From assembly GCF_020907405.1 (NCBI RefSeq), contig NZ_JAJJOE010000013.1:1-64000 (forward strand): 64,000 nucleotides of DNA, read 5' to 3'. Positions 35,218 through 43,719 of the stretch are shown piece by piece. The translations under genes and the position numbers were made by a program. How positions within the stretch are numbered: the first letter of the stretch is position 1; each line of letters starts with the position of its first letter. The DNA is from Arthrobacter sp. zg-Y769. Its GTDB lineage: Bacteria; Actinomycetota; Actinomycetes; Actinomycetales; Micrococcaceae. Under the pieces are notes generated by a model, which saw nothing but the letters and a program-made list of their open reading frames with translations, had not been told where the DNA came from and ran no database searches.

Positions 35218-35273
35218 GTGGCCGCGGACGTGTCGGCAAACACAGAGGCCAGCGAACGCTCGGTAAAATTAGT

Positions 35274-35292
35274 TAGGGTGAGGCTAACCGTT
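35274..35292. promoter_or_regulatory. IdeR/DtxR-like iron-box candidate upstream of the monooxygenase
   Basis: TAGGGTGAGGCTAACCGTT matches the DtxR/IdeR consensus TTAGGTTAGGCTAACCTAA at about 13 of 19 positions, with the AGGCTAACC half intact. It lies in the marR/monooxygenase divergent region. Motif-based only. Confidence 0.4.
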
Positions 35293-35423
35293 TATCGGTT
35301 TTTGAGAAATACCGGCGTCCCCGCGGCTGCAGTTCCGAGTGAGACGGACTGCGAGCGCACCGGCGTCGTAGTCCTCGCTCCGCCCTGGATCCCGGGAACG
35401 CGCAAGCGAAGCGAGGACACTAC

Positions 35424-37253
35424 ATGAGCAGCACGCCAACCCCCATAGCGTACGAGCGCATAGACGACGGCCTGGATGTCCAGGCGCTCAGGGCAAAATA
35501 CAAGGCGGAAAGGGACCGGCGGATCCGCCCGGACGGCGCCACCCAGTACCAGCCTGCAAAGGGAAAGTTCGGCTACTATGCCACCGACCCGTACACCCCG
35601 CGTACCGAACGGGAACCGCTGACCGATGCCGTGGAGGTGCTGGTGATCGGCGGAGGTTTCGGCGGCCTGACCACCGGCGCCCGGCTCCGGGAGGCCGGCG
35701 TCGAAAGCATCCGCATGATGGATGAAGCCGGAGACTTCGGCGGCACCTGGTACTGGAACCGTTATCCCGGCATCCGCTGCGACATCCAGTCCTACGTCTA
35801 CCTGCCGCTGCTCGAAGAAGTGGGTTACGTGCCCACCGAGCGCTACGCGCGGGGCGAGGAGATCCGCCGGCACGCCGTGGCCATCGCCGAACGCTTCGAC
35901 CTGTACCGCGACACCGTTTTCCATACCCGCGTGACCGGCCTGGCCTGGGATGACGAAGCACTGGAATGGATCGTCTCCACCGACCGCGGGGACTCAATGC
36001 GCGCCCGCTACGTAATTACCTCCTCCGGAACGCTCACCCAGCCGAAGCTGCCGGGCATCCCGGGCATCGACACCTTCAAGGGGCACACCTTCCACACCAG
36101 CCGGTGGGACTACGGCTACACCGGGGGAGACCAGTTCGGGAACCTCACCGGACTCGCGGACAAGAAGGTGGCCGTGGTCGGCACCGGCGCCACCGGCATC
36201 CAGGTGATTCCCATGGTGGCGCGCGACGCCGAGCAGCTCCTGGTCTTCCAGCGCACGCCGTCGTCCGTGGACATCCGGAACAACCGTCCCACCGATCCCG
36301 CGTGGGCTGCCGCCCTGAAGCCGGGCTGGCAGCAGGAGCGGATGGAGAACTTCCTGGCAGTGGTCTCCGGGGAACCGGTGGAGAAGGACCTGACGCGGGA
36401 CGGCTGGACCTCCGTCCCGCAGCTGCACCGCAAGATGATCAGCGGCGCCGTCGACAAGTCCGTTCCCGCCGAAGAACGCGAACGGATTGACGAGCTCGTC
36501 GACTTCCGGAAAATGAACTCCATCCGCGCCCGGGTGGACGAGGAAGTCTATGACCCGAAGACGGCGGAACTGCTAAAGCCCTGGTACCGCTACATGTGCA
36601 AGCGCCCAACCTTCAGCGACTACTACCTGGAGACCTTCAACCTTCCCAACGTGACGCTGGTGGACACGGCGGACTTCGGCGGCATCACCCGCATCACCGA
36701 AAACACGGTCGTGGTGGGCGAGGAAGAGTACGAGGTGGACTGCATCGTCTTCGCCACGGGCTTCGAGGTAGGCATCTCGGGCGTCACCTCCGGCGCACTG
36801 CCGGTGACCGGACGCGGCGGATCCACTTTGCTGGAAACGTGGAGCCGCGGACCGCGCACCCTGCACGGCTTCTACACCCACGGCTTCCCGAACCTGTTCC
36901 ACCTCGGCTCGCTGCAGAACGCCAACTCGGTGAACTTCGCCCACATCCTGCTGGAACAGGCGAACCACATTGCCGCCGTCATCGGCGCCGGGCGTGAGGC
37001 AGGTGTCCGCTACATCGAGCCGACGGCGGAAGCCGAAGCCGCCTGGTGCGAAACCATCCAGCGGACCTCGGCGGACAACCGCAGGTTCGCCGCCGAATGC
37101 ACCCCGGGCTACTACAACCGCGAGGGCAACCCGCCGCCCGTCAGCTTCTCCTTCAGCCCGGGGCCGGTGGTGTTCCACCGGCTGCTGAAGCAGTGGCGTG
37201 AGGAAAGCATTGATGAGGTGCTGGTGACGGAGGCTGCCGGCGTGCCGGCGTAA
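35424..37253 (+). CDS. Flavin-containing monooxygenase, type I Baeyer-Villiger
   Basis: The 609-aa FAD- and NADPH-dependent enzyme inserts oxygen next to a ketone to give an ester or lactone. The FAD Rossmann motif is VIGGGFGGLTTGARL (about residue 74), followed by GTWYWNRYPGIRCDI, the second BVMO fingerprint. The defining FxGxxxHTxxWD fingerprint is FKGHTFHTSRWDY (about 220), and the NADPH motif VVGTGATGIQVIP comes next. Length and N-terminal extension match the phenylacetone/cyclohexanone monooxygenase group; the substrate is unknown. It is divergent from a MarR regulator and convergent with a lactonase-like lipoprotein, which could act on its product. Confidence 0.93.
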   Translation: MSSTPTPIAYERIDDGLDVQALRAKYKAERDRRIRPDGATQYQPAKGKFGYYATDPYTPRTEREPLTDAVEVLVIGGGFGGLTTGARLREAGVESIRMMDEAGDFGGTWYWNRYPGIRCDIQSYVYLPLLEEVGYVPTERYARGEEIRRHAVAIAERFDLYRDTVFHTRVTGLAWDDEALEWIVSTDRGDSMRARYVITSSGTLTQPKLPGIPGIDTFKGHTFHTSRWDYGYTGGDQFGNLTGLADKKVAVVGTGATGIQVIPMVARDAEQLLVFQRTPSSVDIRNNRPTDPAWAAALKPGWQQERMENFLAVVSGEPVEKDLTRDGWTSVPQLHRKMISGAVDKSVPAEERERIDELVDFRKMNSIRARVDEEVYDPKTAELLKPWYRYMCKRPTFSDYYLETFNLPNVTLVDTADFGGITRITENTVVVGEEEYEVDCIVFATGFEVGISGVTSGALPVTGRGGSTLLETWSRGPRTLHGFYTHGFPNLFHLGSLQNANSVNFAHILLEQANHIAAVIGAGREAGVRYIEPTAEAEAAWCETIQRTSADNRRFAAECTPGYYNREGNPPPVSFSFSPGPVVFHRLLKQWREESIDEVLVTEAAGVPA

Positions 37254-37256
37254 GCT

Positions 37257-37481
37257 CGCTCGCCTGCGGGGCCTGGCTCCGGCTCGCCTGCGGGGCCTGG
37301 CTCCGGCTCGCCTGCGGGGCCTGGCTCCGGCGGCAACGAAATTCCAGAGCTCGCAGCGCTCGCTTGGAATATTAAAGCCGCCTCCGCCAGGCCCCTACGG
37401 TTGCATGTCACCGGTGCCGCCTCCGCCAGGCCCCTACGGCCGCACACACACCTCCAGTGCCAGCAGCGCAGGCACTGGAGG
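37257..37481. repeat. 24-bp tandem repeats with inverted-related copies and hairpins
   Basis: GGCTCGCCTGCGGGGCCTGGCTCC is repeated three times in tandem (37257-37328). Two copies of a related unit containing CCAGGCCCC, the complement of the GGGGCCTGG core, lie at 37377-37400 and 37416-37439. CCTCCAGTGCC/GGCACTGGAGG (37451-37481) forms a further hairpin. The block fills the gap between convergent genes and may act as a bidirectional terminator. Confidence 0.75.
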
Positions 37482-37550
37482 GGGTGGGGCGCCCGGGCCA
37501 GCTGTCGGTGCGACGACGTATCCGTGCTGTTCTTGGTGGGGGAGTATTGC

Positions 37551-38531
37551 TTAGCCGCCGTTTGATTGGCGGATGCCCTTGGCCAGAGAGGTGAAGTCGT
37601 AGATGAAGCCGCCGTCAGGGCCGCTGACCGTCAGGTAGGCCGCGTTGGTGCCGGGCTTGATGGCGATATTGGTAGCCGAGGTGAGGCCCTGCCGGTCTTC
37701 GGCCGGGACGGTGACGGTGGACAGGAGCTCGCCGGCAGGGCTGTAGACGAAGATGCGCGGCTGGCCGTGGACCGCCTGGTAGACGTTGCCGTCGGCGTCG
37801 ACGGCGTTGGAATCCGTCTGGCTGGTGCCGCCGTCAAAGTGCATGCCGGGGTGGGAGGTGGTGACCTCGGTCTTGATGCCGTTCGGGGCGGCAAGGTTCT
37901 CCGCCAGGACGGTGGCCTCGGCGGAGTCCTTGTCGATCCGCACCACCCGGCCCTGTGCTTCCCACGCCGGATCGGCGTAGCCGGTGGAATCGCTGACGAA
38001 GAGGTTCCCCTCCTCGTCGAAGGCCAGGTCGTCCGGGCGCATCGGGGCGCCGTCGACGTCGCCGGTGAAGAAGGTCTTGTGGTCCTGTCCATCGGCGGTG
38101 ATGCTGTCGATCTTTCCGCCGGCGAAGTCCGTCAGGTAGATCCGGCCGTCCTTCGGGCTGAACTGTGCGGAGGTGTACGCACCGTTGCCCTCGGTGAAGA
38201 CCGGGTCCACGGTCTCTTCCTCCACATCCACCCGCATCACCTTGGCATCGCCGGACGGTGCGGTGACGTCGACAACGAACAGGCCGCCGTCGGGCCCGAA
38301 CGTCGGGCCTTCGATGAGGGTCATGCCGGTTTCGGGATGGACGGAGCTGACCTGGACCACACGCTCCGCGGTGCGCTCCTCGACCCCGTGCATTCCGGTG
38401 TTCGACGTCGGCCCGTCATGATCGTCGTCGTCTCCGGCACTGCACCCGGTGAGCGCTGCGGCCAGGCCGAGCGTGAGCGCGGTGATGCGGACCGGCTTCG
38501 GAAAGGAAATGGACTGAACGCGGTGGGACAT
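37551..38531 (-). CDS. Lipoprotein with SMP-30/gluconolactonase-like beta-propeller
   Basis: The 326-aa exported lipoprotein has signal MSHRVQ... with lipobox ALTGC (Cys about 29) and an acidic spacer (AGDDDDHDG). A six-bladed propeller of the SMP-30/Drp35 lactonase type follows. LIEGPTFGPDGGLFVVD carries the metal-ligand Glu; LAAPNGIKTEV supplies the expected Asn in the PNG motif, and a later NAVDADGNVYQAVHG the next ligand region. It probably hydrolyses lactones on the outer membrane face. A dyad ACTTAGG-N5-CCTAAGT lies 40 bp upstream of its start. It is convergent with the Baeyer-Villiger monooxygenase gene. Function as lactonase is family inference. Confidence 0.8.
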   Translation of the reverse strand: MSHRVQSISFPKPVRITALTLGLAAALTGCSAGDDDDHDGPTSNTGMHGVEERTAERVVQVSSVHPETGMTLIEGPTFGPDGGLFVVDVTAPSGDAKVMRVDVEEETVDPVFTEGNGAYTSAQFSPKDGRIYLTDFAGGKIDSITADGQDHKTFFTGDVDGAPMRPDDLAFDEEGNLFVSDSTGYADPAWEAQGRVVRIDKDSAEATVLAENLAAPNGIKTEVTTSHPGMHFDGGTSQTDSNAVDADGNVYQAVHGQPRIFVYSPAGELLSTVTVPAEDRQGLTSATNIAIKPGTNAAYLTVSGPDGGFIYDFTSLAKGIRQSNGG

Positions 38532-38570
38532 AGTGCGGCTCCGATGCGGTGGGGGACTGCGGAAGCAATT

Positions 38571-38589
38571 ACTTAGGACAAGCCTAAGT
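38571..38589. promoter_or_regulatory. Perfect dyad, IdeR/DtxR-like operator candidate
   Basis: ACTTAGG-ACAAG-CCTAAGT has 7-bp perfect arms, 40 bp upstream of the lipoprotein start (minus strand). TTAGG/CCTAA arms recall DtxR/IdeR iron boxes, although the arm spacing is shorter than in the 19-bp consensus. Confidence 0.45.
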
Positions 38590-38739
38590 TATTGCTTTAT
38601 TGCTTTCGTCGTGGTCCGCCGGCCGGCCGCCAGGCGAAGCGTCGTTTTCAGGGATGCCTTCTGTACAGCAGACGCGGTCCCGTCGTCATGGGCCAACATC
38701 TTCCGGACAGCTAATGCGGTCTGGGACCCGCTTAGCCAT

Positions 38740-38950
38740 CATCAGCTGTACAGAAGGCAGCTCGGAGGCAGCATCAGCTGTACAGAAGGCAGCCCGGAGC
38801 CAGCATTAGCTGTTCAGAAGGCAGCTCGGAGCCAGCATCAGCTGTACGGAAGGCAGCCCGGAGGCAGCATTAGCTGTACGGAAGGCAGCTCGGAGGCAGC
38901 ATCAGCTGTACGGAAGGCAGCCCGGAGGCAGCATCAGCTGTACGGAAGCA
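38740..38950. repeat. 32-bp tandem repeat array (six full units plus a partial)
   Basis: Units start at 38740, 38772, 38804, 38836, 38868, 38900 and 38932, exactly 32 bp apart. They have the form CATCAGCTGTACRGAAGGCAGCYCGGAGSCAG with few substitutions. C/T (catcag/cattag) and T/C (gctcgg/gcccgg) variants largely alternate. A reverse-complement copy of the core GCTGTACAGAAGGC lies upstream at about 38654. There is no spacer between units, so it is not a CRISPR; 32 is not a multiple of 3, so it is not a protein repeat. Confidence 0.9.
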
Positions 38951-38981
38951 CACTGACGGCGGCACGGAGCCGGGTTAAACA

Positions 38982-39014
38982 GAGAAGCGGCCCCAGTCAG
39001 TGGGACCGCTTCTC
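38982..39014 (-). terminator. Terminator of tRNA-Ser(TGA)
   Basis: Minus-strand GAGAAGCGGTCCCA pairs with TGGGGCCGCTTCTC (one mismatch), followed by TGTTTAA. It lies just 3' of the tRNA. Confidence 0.7.
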
Positions 39015-39023
39015 GTTGTCTGG

Positions 39024-39111
39024 CGGAAGGTAAGGGATTCGAACCCTTGGTACGGGGTTACCGCACACTGGTTTTCAAGACCAGCTCCATCGGCCGCTCG
39101 GACAACCTTCC
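39024..39111 (-). tRNA. tRNA-Ser (anticodon TGA)
   Basis: An 88-nt class II tRNA on the minus strand. The acceptor arm is GGAAGGT/ACCTTCC with discriminator G, the anticodon stem is CTGGT/ACCAG with loop CTTGAAA, a long variable arm is present, and the T-loop is GGTTCGAATC. It reads UCA/UCG-type serine codons. Confidence 0.95.
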
Positions 39112-39173
39112 TCACTATGTAGTCTGGCAGAAGGGATGAAATCACCAAAATTCCCTAAATCTGGAAGGACAGC

Positions 39174-40151
39174 ATGAAAGCCATCGTTATTGGAACGCCC
39201 GGGGGACCGGAAGCACTGGAACTGCAGGATGTTCCTGCCCCCGAGGCCGGACCGGGCGAGGTGCTGATCGACGTCATCGCCGCCGGCCTCAACCGCGCAG
39301 ACGTGATGCAGCGCCAGGGCCACTACCCGGTGCCCGCCGGAGCATCCGAGTATCCGGGTCTGGAAGTCTCCGGCCGGATTGCCGCCCTGGGCAAGGGCGT
39401 TGAAGGCTTCGCCGTGGGGACCGAGGTGGTGGCCCTGCTGACCGGCGGCGGATACGCCGAGCAGGTTGCCGTTCCCGCCGGACAGGTCCTGCCCCTCCCT
39501 GACGGCTTCGACGCTGTCACCGCGGCGTCCCTGCCGGAAACGGCCGCCACCGTTTTCTCCAACCTCTTTATGGCCGCCGGCGTCAAGGAGGGGGACTACG
39601 TCCTCATCCACGGCGCCACGGGCGGCATCGGCACCATGGCCATCCAGATGGTGGCCGCGTTCGGCGCCGTTCCCATGGTGACCGCAGGCTCGGCGGAAAA
39701 GCTCGAGCTGGCTGAATCGCTCGGCGCGAAGGTCCTGATCAACTACAAGGAGCAGGACTTCGTCGAGGCCGTGGGCGAAGCGACCGGCGGCCACGGCGCG
39801 GATGTCATCCTCGACGTCGTCGGCGCGAAATACCTGCAGCGGAACCTGGATGCGCTCGCCGTCGCCGGGCGACTGGTGATCATCGGGCTGCAGGGCGGCA
39901 TCAAGGCGGAGCTGAACCTGAACCAGCTCATGACCAAGCGTGCCGCCGTCATCGGCACCACCCTGCGCGGCCGGCCCGTGGAGGAAAAGGCAGCCATCAT
40001 GTCCGCCGTCGGCGAGTACGTCTGGCCGCTGCTGGTCTCCGGCAGGATCCGTCCACTCGTGGACCGGACCTTCCCGCTGGCCGAGGCCGCCGCCGCGCAC
40101 GAGTATTTCGACTCCGGGCAGCACGCCGGAAAGATCCTGCTGACCATCTAG
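39174..40151 (+). CDS. NAD(P)H-quinone oxidoreductase (zinc-independent MDR, PIG3/QOR type)
   Basis: The 325-aa medium-chain dehydrogenase/reductase lacks structural and catalytic zinc cysteines. N-terminal GPEALELQDVPAPEAGPGEV and AAGLNRADVMQRQGHYP are the quinone-oxidoreductase signature. The NADPH-binding motif is YVLIHGATGGIGTMAIQ (about residue 141). Members reduce quinones or enones in the cytoplasm. GGAAGGAC lies just upstream of ATG 39174. The gene is monocistronic, with tRNA-Ser behind it on the other strand. Confidence 0.92.
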   Translation: MKAIVIGTPGGPEALELQDVPAPEAGPGEVLIDVIAAGLNRADVMQRQGHYPVPAGASEYPGLEVSGRIAALGKGVEGFAVGTEVVALLTGGGYAEQVAVPAGQVLPLPDGFDAVTAASLPETAATVFSNLFMAAGVKEGDYVLIHGATGGIGTMAIQMVAAFGAVPMVTAGSAEKLELAESLGAKVLINYKEQDFVEAVGEATGGHGADVILDVVGAKYLQRNLDALAVAGRLVIIGLQGGIKAELNLNQLMTKRAAVIGTTLRGRPVEEKAAIMSAVGEYVWPLLVSGRIRPLVDRTFPLAEAAAAHEYFDSGQHAGKILLTI

Positions 40152-40329
40152 CCGGGCACCGCCCGGCACGCTCCCGACGACGACGGCGGCCGCACCCATG
40201 CGGTCGCCGTCACGTATGTCTGTGACCGCCGCCTCAGCCGCTGGTAACCTGCAAGTGCAGGGCCACTCCCTGCCCCCGTTCGGTACGTATGTCAATGCAG
40301 ACAAGCCACCGCAGACAAAAGGGATCATC

Positions 40330-42621
40330 ATGAGCGAGAACCAACGGCGCCGGCCCGACAACCGGCAACTGGACGGCGACGTCCTGGAACAGGACCCGGC
40401 GCTGCCGCCGGTGGCCGTAGAGCCCGAAGTCCTCGAGGCGGAGGACCGCCGCTGGACACCCGCGAAGATCGCCATTTGGGCGGGCATCGCCCTGCTGGGC
40501 GGTTTCAGCTGGACCATGCTCGCCATAGTGCGCGGCGAAACCGTGAACGCCATCTGGTTCGTGTTCGCCGCTGTATGCACCTACCTCATCGGCTACCGCT
40601 TCTATTCAAAGCTCATTGAAGTGAAGCTGCTGAAGCCCAATGACCGCCGCGCCACCCCCGCCGAGTACAAGGCGGACGGCAAGGACTACGCCTCCACGGA
40701 CCGCAGGGTCCTCTACGGCCACCACTTCGCCGCCATCGCCGGCGCCGGACCGCTCGTCGGACCCGTCCTGGCCGCACAGATGGGCTACCTGCCCGGCACC
40801 ATCTGGATCATCGTGGGCGTGGTGCTGGCCGGCGCGGTCCAGGACTACCTGGTGATGTTCTTCTCCATGCGCCGCGGCGGACGGTCCCTGGGGCAGATGG
40901 CACGGGATGAACTCGGCCTCATCGGCGGCACCGCCGCCCTGATCGCCACCCTGGTCATCATGATCATCATCGTGGCCATCCTCGCCCTGGTGGTGGTGAA
41001 TGCCCTCGCCGAAAGCCCGTGGGGCGTCTTCTCCGTGAGCATGACCATCCCGATCGCCCTGTTTATGGGTGTGTACCTGCGCTACCTGCGTCCCGGCAAG
41101 GTCACCGAGGTCTCCATCATCGGCTTCGTCCTCCTGCTCGCCGCCATCATTGCCGGCGGCTGGGTTGCCGATACCCCGCTCGGTGACGCCCTGACCCTGG
41201 AGCCGACCACCATCGCGTGGGGCATCATCATTTACGGCTTTATTGCCGCCGTCCTGCCGGTCTGGCTGCTGCTGGCCCCGCGCGACTACCTCTCCACCTT
41301 CATGAAGGTGGGAACCATCGTGATGCTGGCCGTGGCCATCATCATTGTCCGCCCGGAGATCAGCGTTCCGGCGGTCAGCGAGTTCGCCAGCCGGAACGAC
41401 GGGCCGGTTGTGGCCGGACCGCTCTTCCCGTTCCTCTTTGTCACCATCGCCTGCGGCGCCCTGTCCGGCTTCCATGCCCTGATTTCCTCCGGCACCACCC
41501 CGAAGATGCTGGAGAAGGAACGCCAGACCCGCTTCATCGGCTACGGCGGCATGCTGATGGAATCCTTCGTGGCCGTCATGGCGCTGGTGGCTGCCATCTC
41601 CATTGACCGCGGCATTTACTTCGCCATGAACTCCTCCGCCGGCGCCACCGGCGGCACGGTGGAAGGCGCCGTCGCCTTCGTCAACGGCCTGGGGCTGGCC
41701 GGAGTGAACCTCACCCCGGACATGCTCTCGTCGCTGGCATCCAGTGTGGGCGAGGAATCCATCGTGTCGCGCACCGGCGGCGCGCCCACCCTCGCCGTCG
41801 GCCTGGCCACGATCATGCACAGCCTGATCGGCGGGCCTTCCATGATGGCCTTCTGGTACCACTTCGCCATCATGTTCGAGGCCCTCTTCATCCTCACTGC
41901 GGTCGACGCCGGCACCCGGGTCGCCCGGTTCATGCTGCAGGACACCATCGGCAACGTGGCCCCGAAGTTCAAGGACATGTCCTGGCGTCCCGGAGCCTGG
42001 ATATGTACGGCCATCATGGTCGCCGGCTGGGGGTCGATCCTGATCATGGGCGTCACGGACCCCTTGGGTGGCATCAATACGCTGTTCCCGCTCTTCGGCA
42101 TCGCCAACCAGCTGCTGGCCGCCATTGCGCTGGCCATCTGCATGGCGATCATTGCCAAGAAGAACGCGTTCAAGTGGCTCTGGATCGTGGCCCTGCCCCT
42201 GGCGTTCGCCGCGGTGGTGACCATCACGGCGTCGTTCTACAAGATCTTCTCGCCGGTGCCGAGCGTCGGGTACTGGGCCAACCACGAGGCCTTCCAGCAG
42301 GCGCTGGCGGACGGGAAAACCAGCTTCGGCACGGCCAAGACGGTGGAGGCCATGGAAGCGGTGGTGCGCAACACGCTCATCCAGACCACGCTCTCGGTGG
42401 TGTTCGTGACCCTGGCGATCATTGTCATCATCACGGCAATCATTGCCAGCATCCGGTCCTTCCGTTCGGGCGGCGCCCCGAGCGCCGAGGACCCGGCCGT
42501 TCCGTCCCGCACCTTCGCACCGGCCGGTTTCCTGGCTACGCCGGCTGAAAAGGAAATCCTGTCCCAGTGGGAGTCGCTGCCGGCGGCTGACCGGCCCGCC
42601 AAGAGGGCGGCACACTCATGA
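40330..42621 (+). CDS. cstA: Carbon starvation protein CstA, peptide/pyruvate transporter family
   Basis: The 763-aa integral membrane protein of the CstA family takes up pyruvate or peptides under carbon limitation. After a polar N-terminus (1-45) it has about 16-18 transmembrane helices. The CstA core motif GYRFYSKLIEVKLL is followed by YGHHFAAIAGAGPLVGPVLAAQMGYLPGT in the first conserved block. SGFHALISSGTTPKML and MAFWYHFAIMFEALFILTAVDAGTR come later. ATG 40330 has AAAGGGA 6 nt upstream; the in-frame ATG at 40198 would add 44 non-conserved residues. Its stop overlaps the small downstream gene by 4 nt. Confidence 0.95.
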   Translation: MSENQRRRPDNRQLDGDVLEQDPALPPVAVEPEVLEAEDRRWTPAKIAIWAGIALLGGFSWTMLAIVRGETVNAIWFVFAAVCTYLIGYRFYSKLIEVKLLKPNDRRATPAEYKADGKDYASTDRRVLYGHHFAAIAGAGPLVGPVLAAQMGYLPGTIWIIVGVVLAGAVQDYLVMFFSMRRGGRSLGQMARDELGLIGGTAALIATLVIMIIIVAILALVVVNALAESPWGVFSVSMTIPIALFMGVYLRYLRPGKVTEVSIIGFVLLLAAIIAGGWVADTPLGDALTLEPTTIAWGIIIYGFIAAVLPVWLLLAPRDYLSTFMKVGTIVMLAVAIIIVRPEISVPAVSEFASRNDGPVVAGPLFPFLFVTIACGALSGFHALISSGTTPKMLEKERQTRFIGYGGMLMESFVAVMALVAAISIDRGIYFAMNSSAGATGGTVEGAVAFVNGLGLAGVNLTPDMLSSLASSVGEESIVSRTGGAPTLAVGLATIMHSLIGGPSMMAFWYHFAIMFEALFILTAVDAGTRVARFMLQDTIGNVAPKFKDMSWRPGAWICTAIMVAGWGSILIMGVTDPLGGINTLFPLFGIANQLLAAIALAICMAIIAKKNAFKWLWIVALPLAFAAVVTITASFYKIFSPVPSVGYWANHEAFQQALADGKTSFGTAKTVEAMEAVVRNTLIQTTLSVVFVTLAIIVIITAIIASIRSFRSGGAPSAEDPAVPSRTFAPAGFLATPAEKEILSQWESLPAADRPAKRAAHS

Positions 42622-42818
42622 GTGCCGCCGTCGCCGTCCGGCAGGGGCTCACCGGTTTCGTCCGGTTTTTCCGCGACGTGATGGGGGAGGACGCCTACCG
42701 CAAGTACGCGGACTTCCATGCCGCGTCCGGCTGTGCCTCGCCCTTGATGAGCGAACGGGAGTTCTGGCGGGACAAGATGGACCGGCAGGACGCCAACCCG
42801 GAGGGCCGCTGCTGCTAG
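42618..42818 (+). CDS. YbdD/YjiX family small protein, CstA partner
   Basis: This 66-aa protein of the YbdD/YjiX (DUF466) family is almost always encoded right after cstA. Typical residues are RFFRDVMGEDAYRKYADFH and MSEREFWRDKMDRQDANPEGRCC, the last being the conserved C-terminal Cys pair. The ATG overlaps the cstA stop (ATGA), so translation is coupled. E. coli homologues are needed for CstA or BtsT-type transport; the mechanism is not settled. Confidence 0.93.
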   Translation: MSAAVAVRQGLTGFVRFFRDVMGEDAYRKYADFHAASGCASPLMSEREFWRDKMDRQDANPEGRCC

Positions 42819-42843
42819 CCCGGCAGCAGGTCACCCACTAAGT

Positions 42844-42900
42844 ACGACGGCGGCACCGCAGCTGATTGCCTCAGCTGTGGTGCCGCCGTCGTTGTTTACT
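42844..42900 (+). terminator. Terminator of cstA-ybdD operon
   Basis: ACGACGGCGGCACCGCAGCTG pairs (one mismatch) with CAGCTGTGGTGCCGCCGTCGT around a 7-nt loop, followed by TGTTTAC and then TTTTTTT. Confidence 0.85.
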
Positions 42901-43016
42901 TTTTTTGGTTGACCGGAGTGGCAACGGGCCAGGGCCGTACGCCAAAACCAGGGGCCGGAGCGGGAAAACCGCTTGCCCGCGGGGCAACCGCGACCAACCG
43001 TGAGAGCATTAATGCC

Positions 43017-43712
43017 ATGACTGAACAGAACGGATCCTCCGACCGCCGCGAGGCGGCTCCGGGCGCTCCTGCTGGGGAGAAGTCAGAGCAGACACCGCCG
43101 GATGACGGAACGGCCCGTTCCGCTGCGCCTGCTGCCGGAGAGGCGGCCGGAGAGGCCGCGGGGGCGGCGGACCGCGCCGCGGACAGCCAGGAGGCTTCCG
43201 GGCACGGCAAGGGCAAAACCGGACCGGCGAAACTCAACGAGCTGGTGGACGAGCCGGCAAAGGTGATGCGGATCGGCACCATGGTCAAGCAGCTGCTGGA
43301 GGAAGTGCGCAACGCTCCGCTGGACGATGCGGCGCGCAACCGGCTGGCGGAAATCCATTCCCGGTCCCTGAAGGAACTCGAGGACGGGCTGGCCCCGGAA
43401 CTCGTGAACGAGCTGCACCGAATCAACCTGCCGTTCCTGGATGATTCCACCCCTACCGATGCCGAGCTGCGGATTGCACAGGCCCAGCTGGTGGGATGGC
43501 TCGAAGGGCTGTTCCGCGGCATCCAGACAGCCATTGCGGCCCAACAGACCGCCAGCCAGGTTGCCGGGCGCCTGCAGCTGCGCCAGCTGCCGCCAGGAAC
43601 CATGCTGGCGCCGGGCGTTGTTATTGGAGACGATGGGGAACCGCACCGTGCTTCCCCGGGGACGGGCAGCCCGCGGCAGGAACCGCAATCCGGCCCCGGC
43701 CAGTACTTGTAG
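43017..43712 (+). CDS. bpa: Bacterial proteasome activator (Bpa/PafE family)
   Basis: The 231-aa cytoplasmic protein has a disordered acidic Ala/Glu-rich N-terminus (1-70). A four-helix region of the Bpa/PafE (DUF2587) family spans about residues 75-190: VDEPAKVMRIGTMVKQLLEE, LAEIHSRSLKELEDGLAPEL, AQAQLVGWLEGLFRGIQTA. The C-terminal GQYL tail of Mycobacterium PafE/Bpa docks into the 20S proteasome to open its gate. This marks the organism as a proteasome-bearing actinobacterium. ATG 43017 is chosen because upstream in-frame sequence is not family-like. A second gene starts 7 nt after the stop. Confidence 0.92.
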   Translation: MTEQNGSSDRREAAPGAPAGEKSEQTPPDDGTARSAAPAAGEAAGEAAGAADRAADSQEASGHGKGKTGPAKLNELVDEPAKVMRIGTMVKQLLEEVRNAPLDDAARNRLAEIHSRSLKELEDGLAPELVNELHRINLPFLDDSTPTDAELRIAQAQLVGWLEGLFRGIQTAIAAQQTASQVAGRLQLRQLPPGTMLAPGVVIGDDGEPHRASPGTGSPRQEPQSGPGQYL

Positions 43713-43719
43713 GACATTG

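Noticed and set aside
38740-38950. CRISPR array interpretation of the 32-bp repeats
   Set aside because: Units abut directly without variable spacers and no cas genes are nearby, so it is an ordinary tandem repeat.
38533-39033. Plus-strand open frame (about 166 codons) running through the 32-bp repeat array
   Set aside because: The 32-bp period shifts the frame at each unit, so peptide repeats are not maintained. The frame has no SD, covers the dyad operator region and ends inside the tRNA terminator, so it is a chance frame in repetitive DNA.
40209-40226. Symmetric GTCAC-N8-GTGAC upstream of cstA as a CRP site
   Set aside because: The half-sites point the wrong way (CRP needs GTGA-N6-TCAC), so it does not fit despite the attraction of CRP control of cstA.
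40606-42615. Long minus-strand frame opposite cstA (about 669 codons)
   Set aside because: The His/Gly/Asp-rich translation has no domain; it mirrors cstA codons in a high-GC genome.
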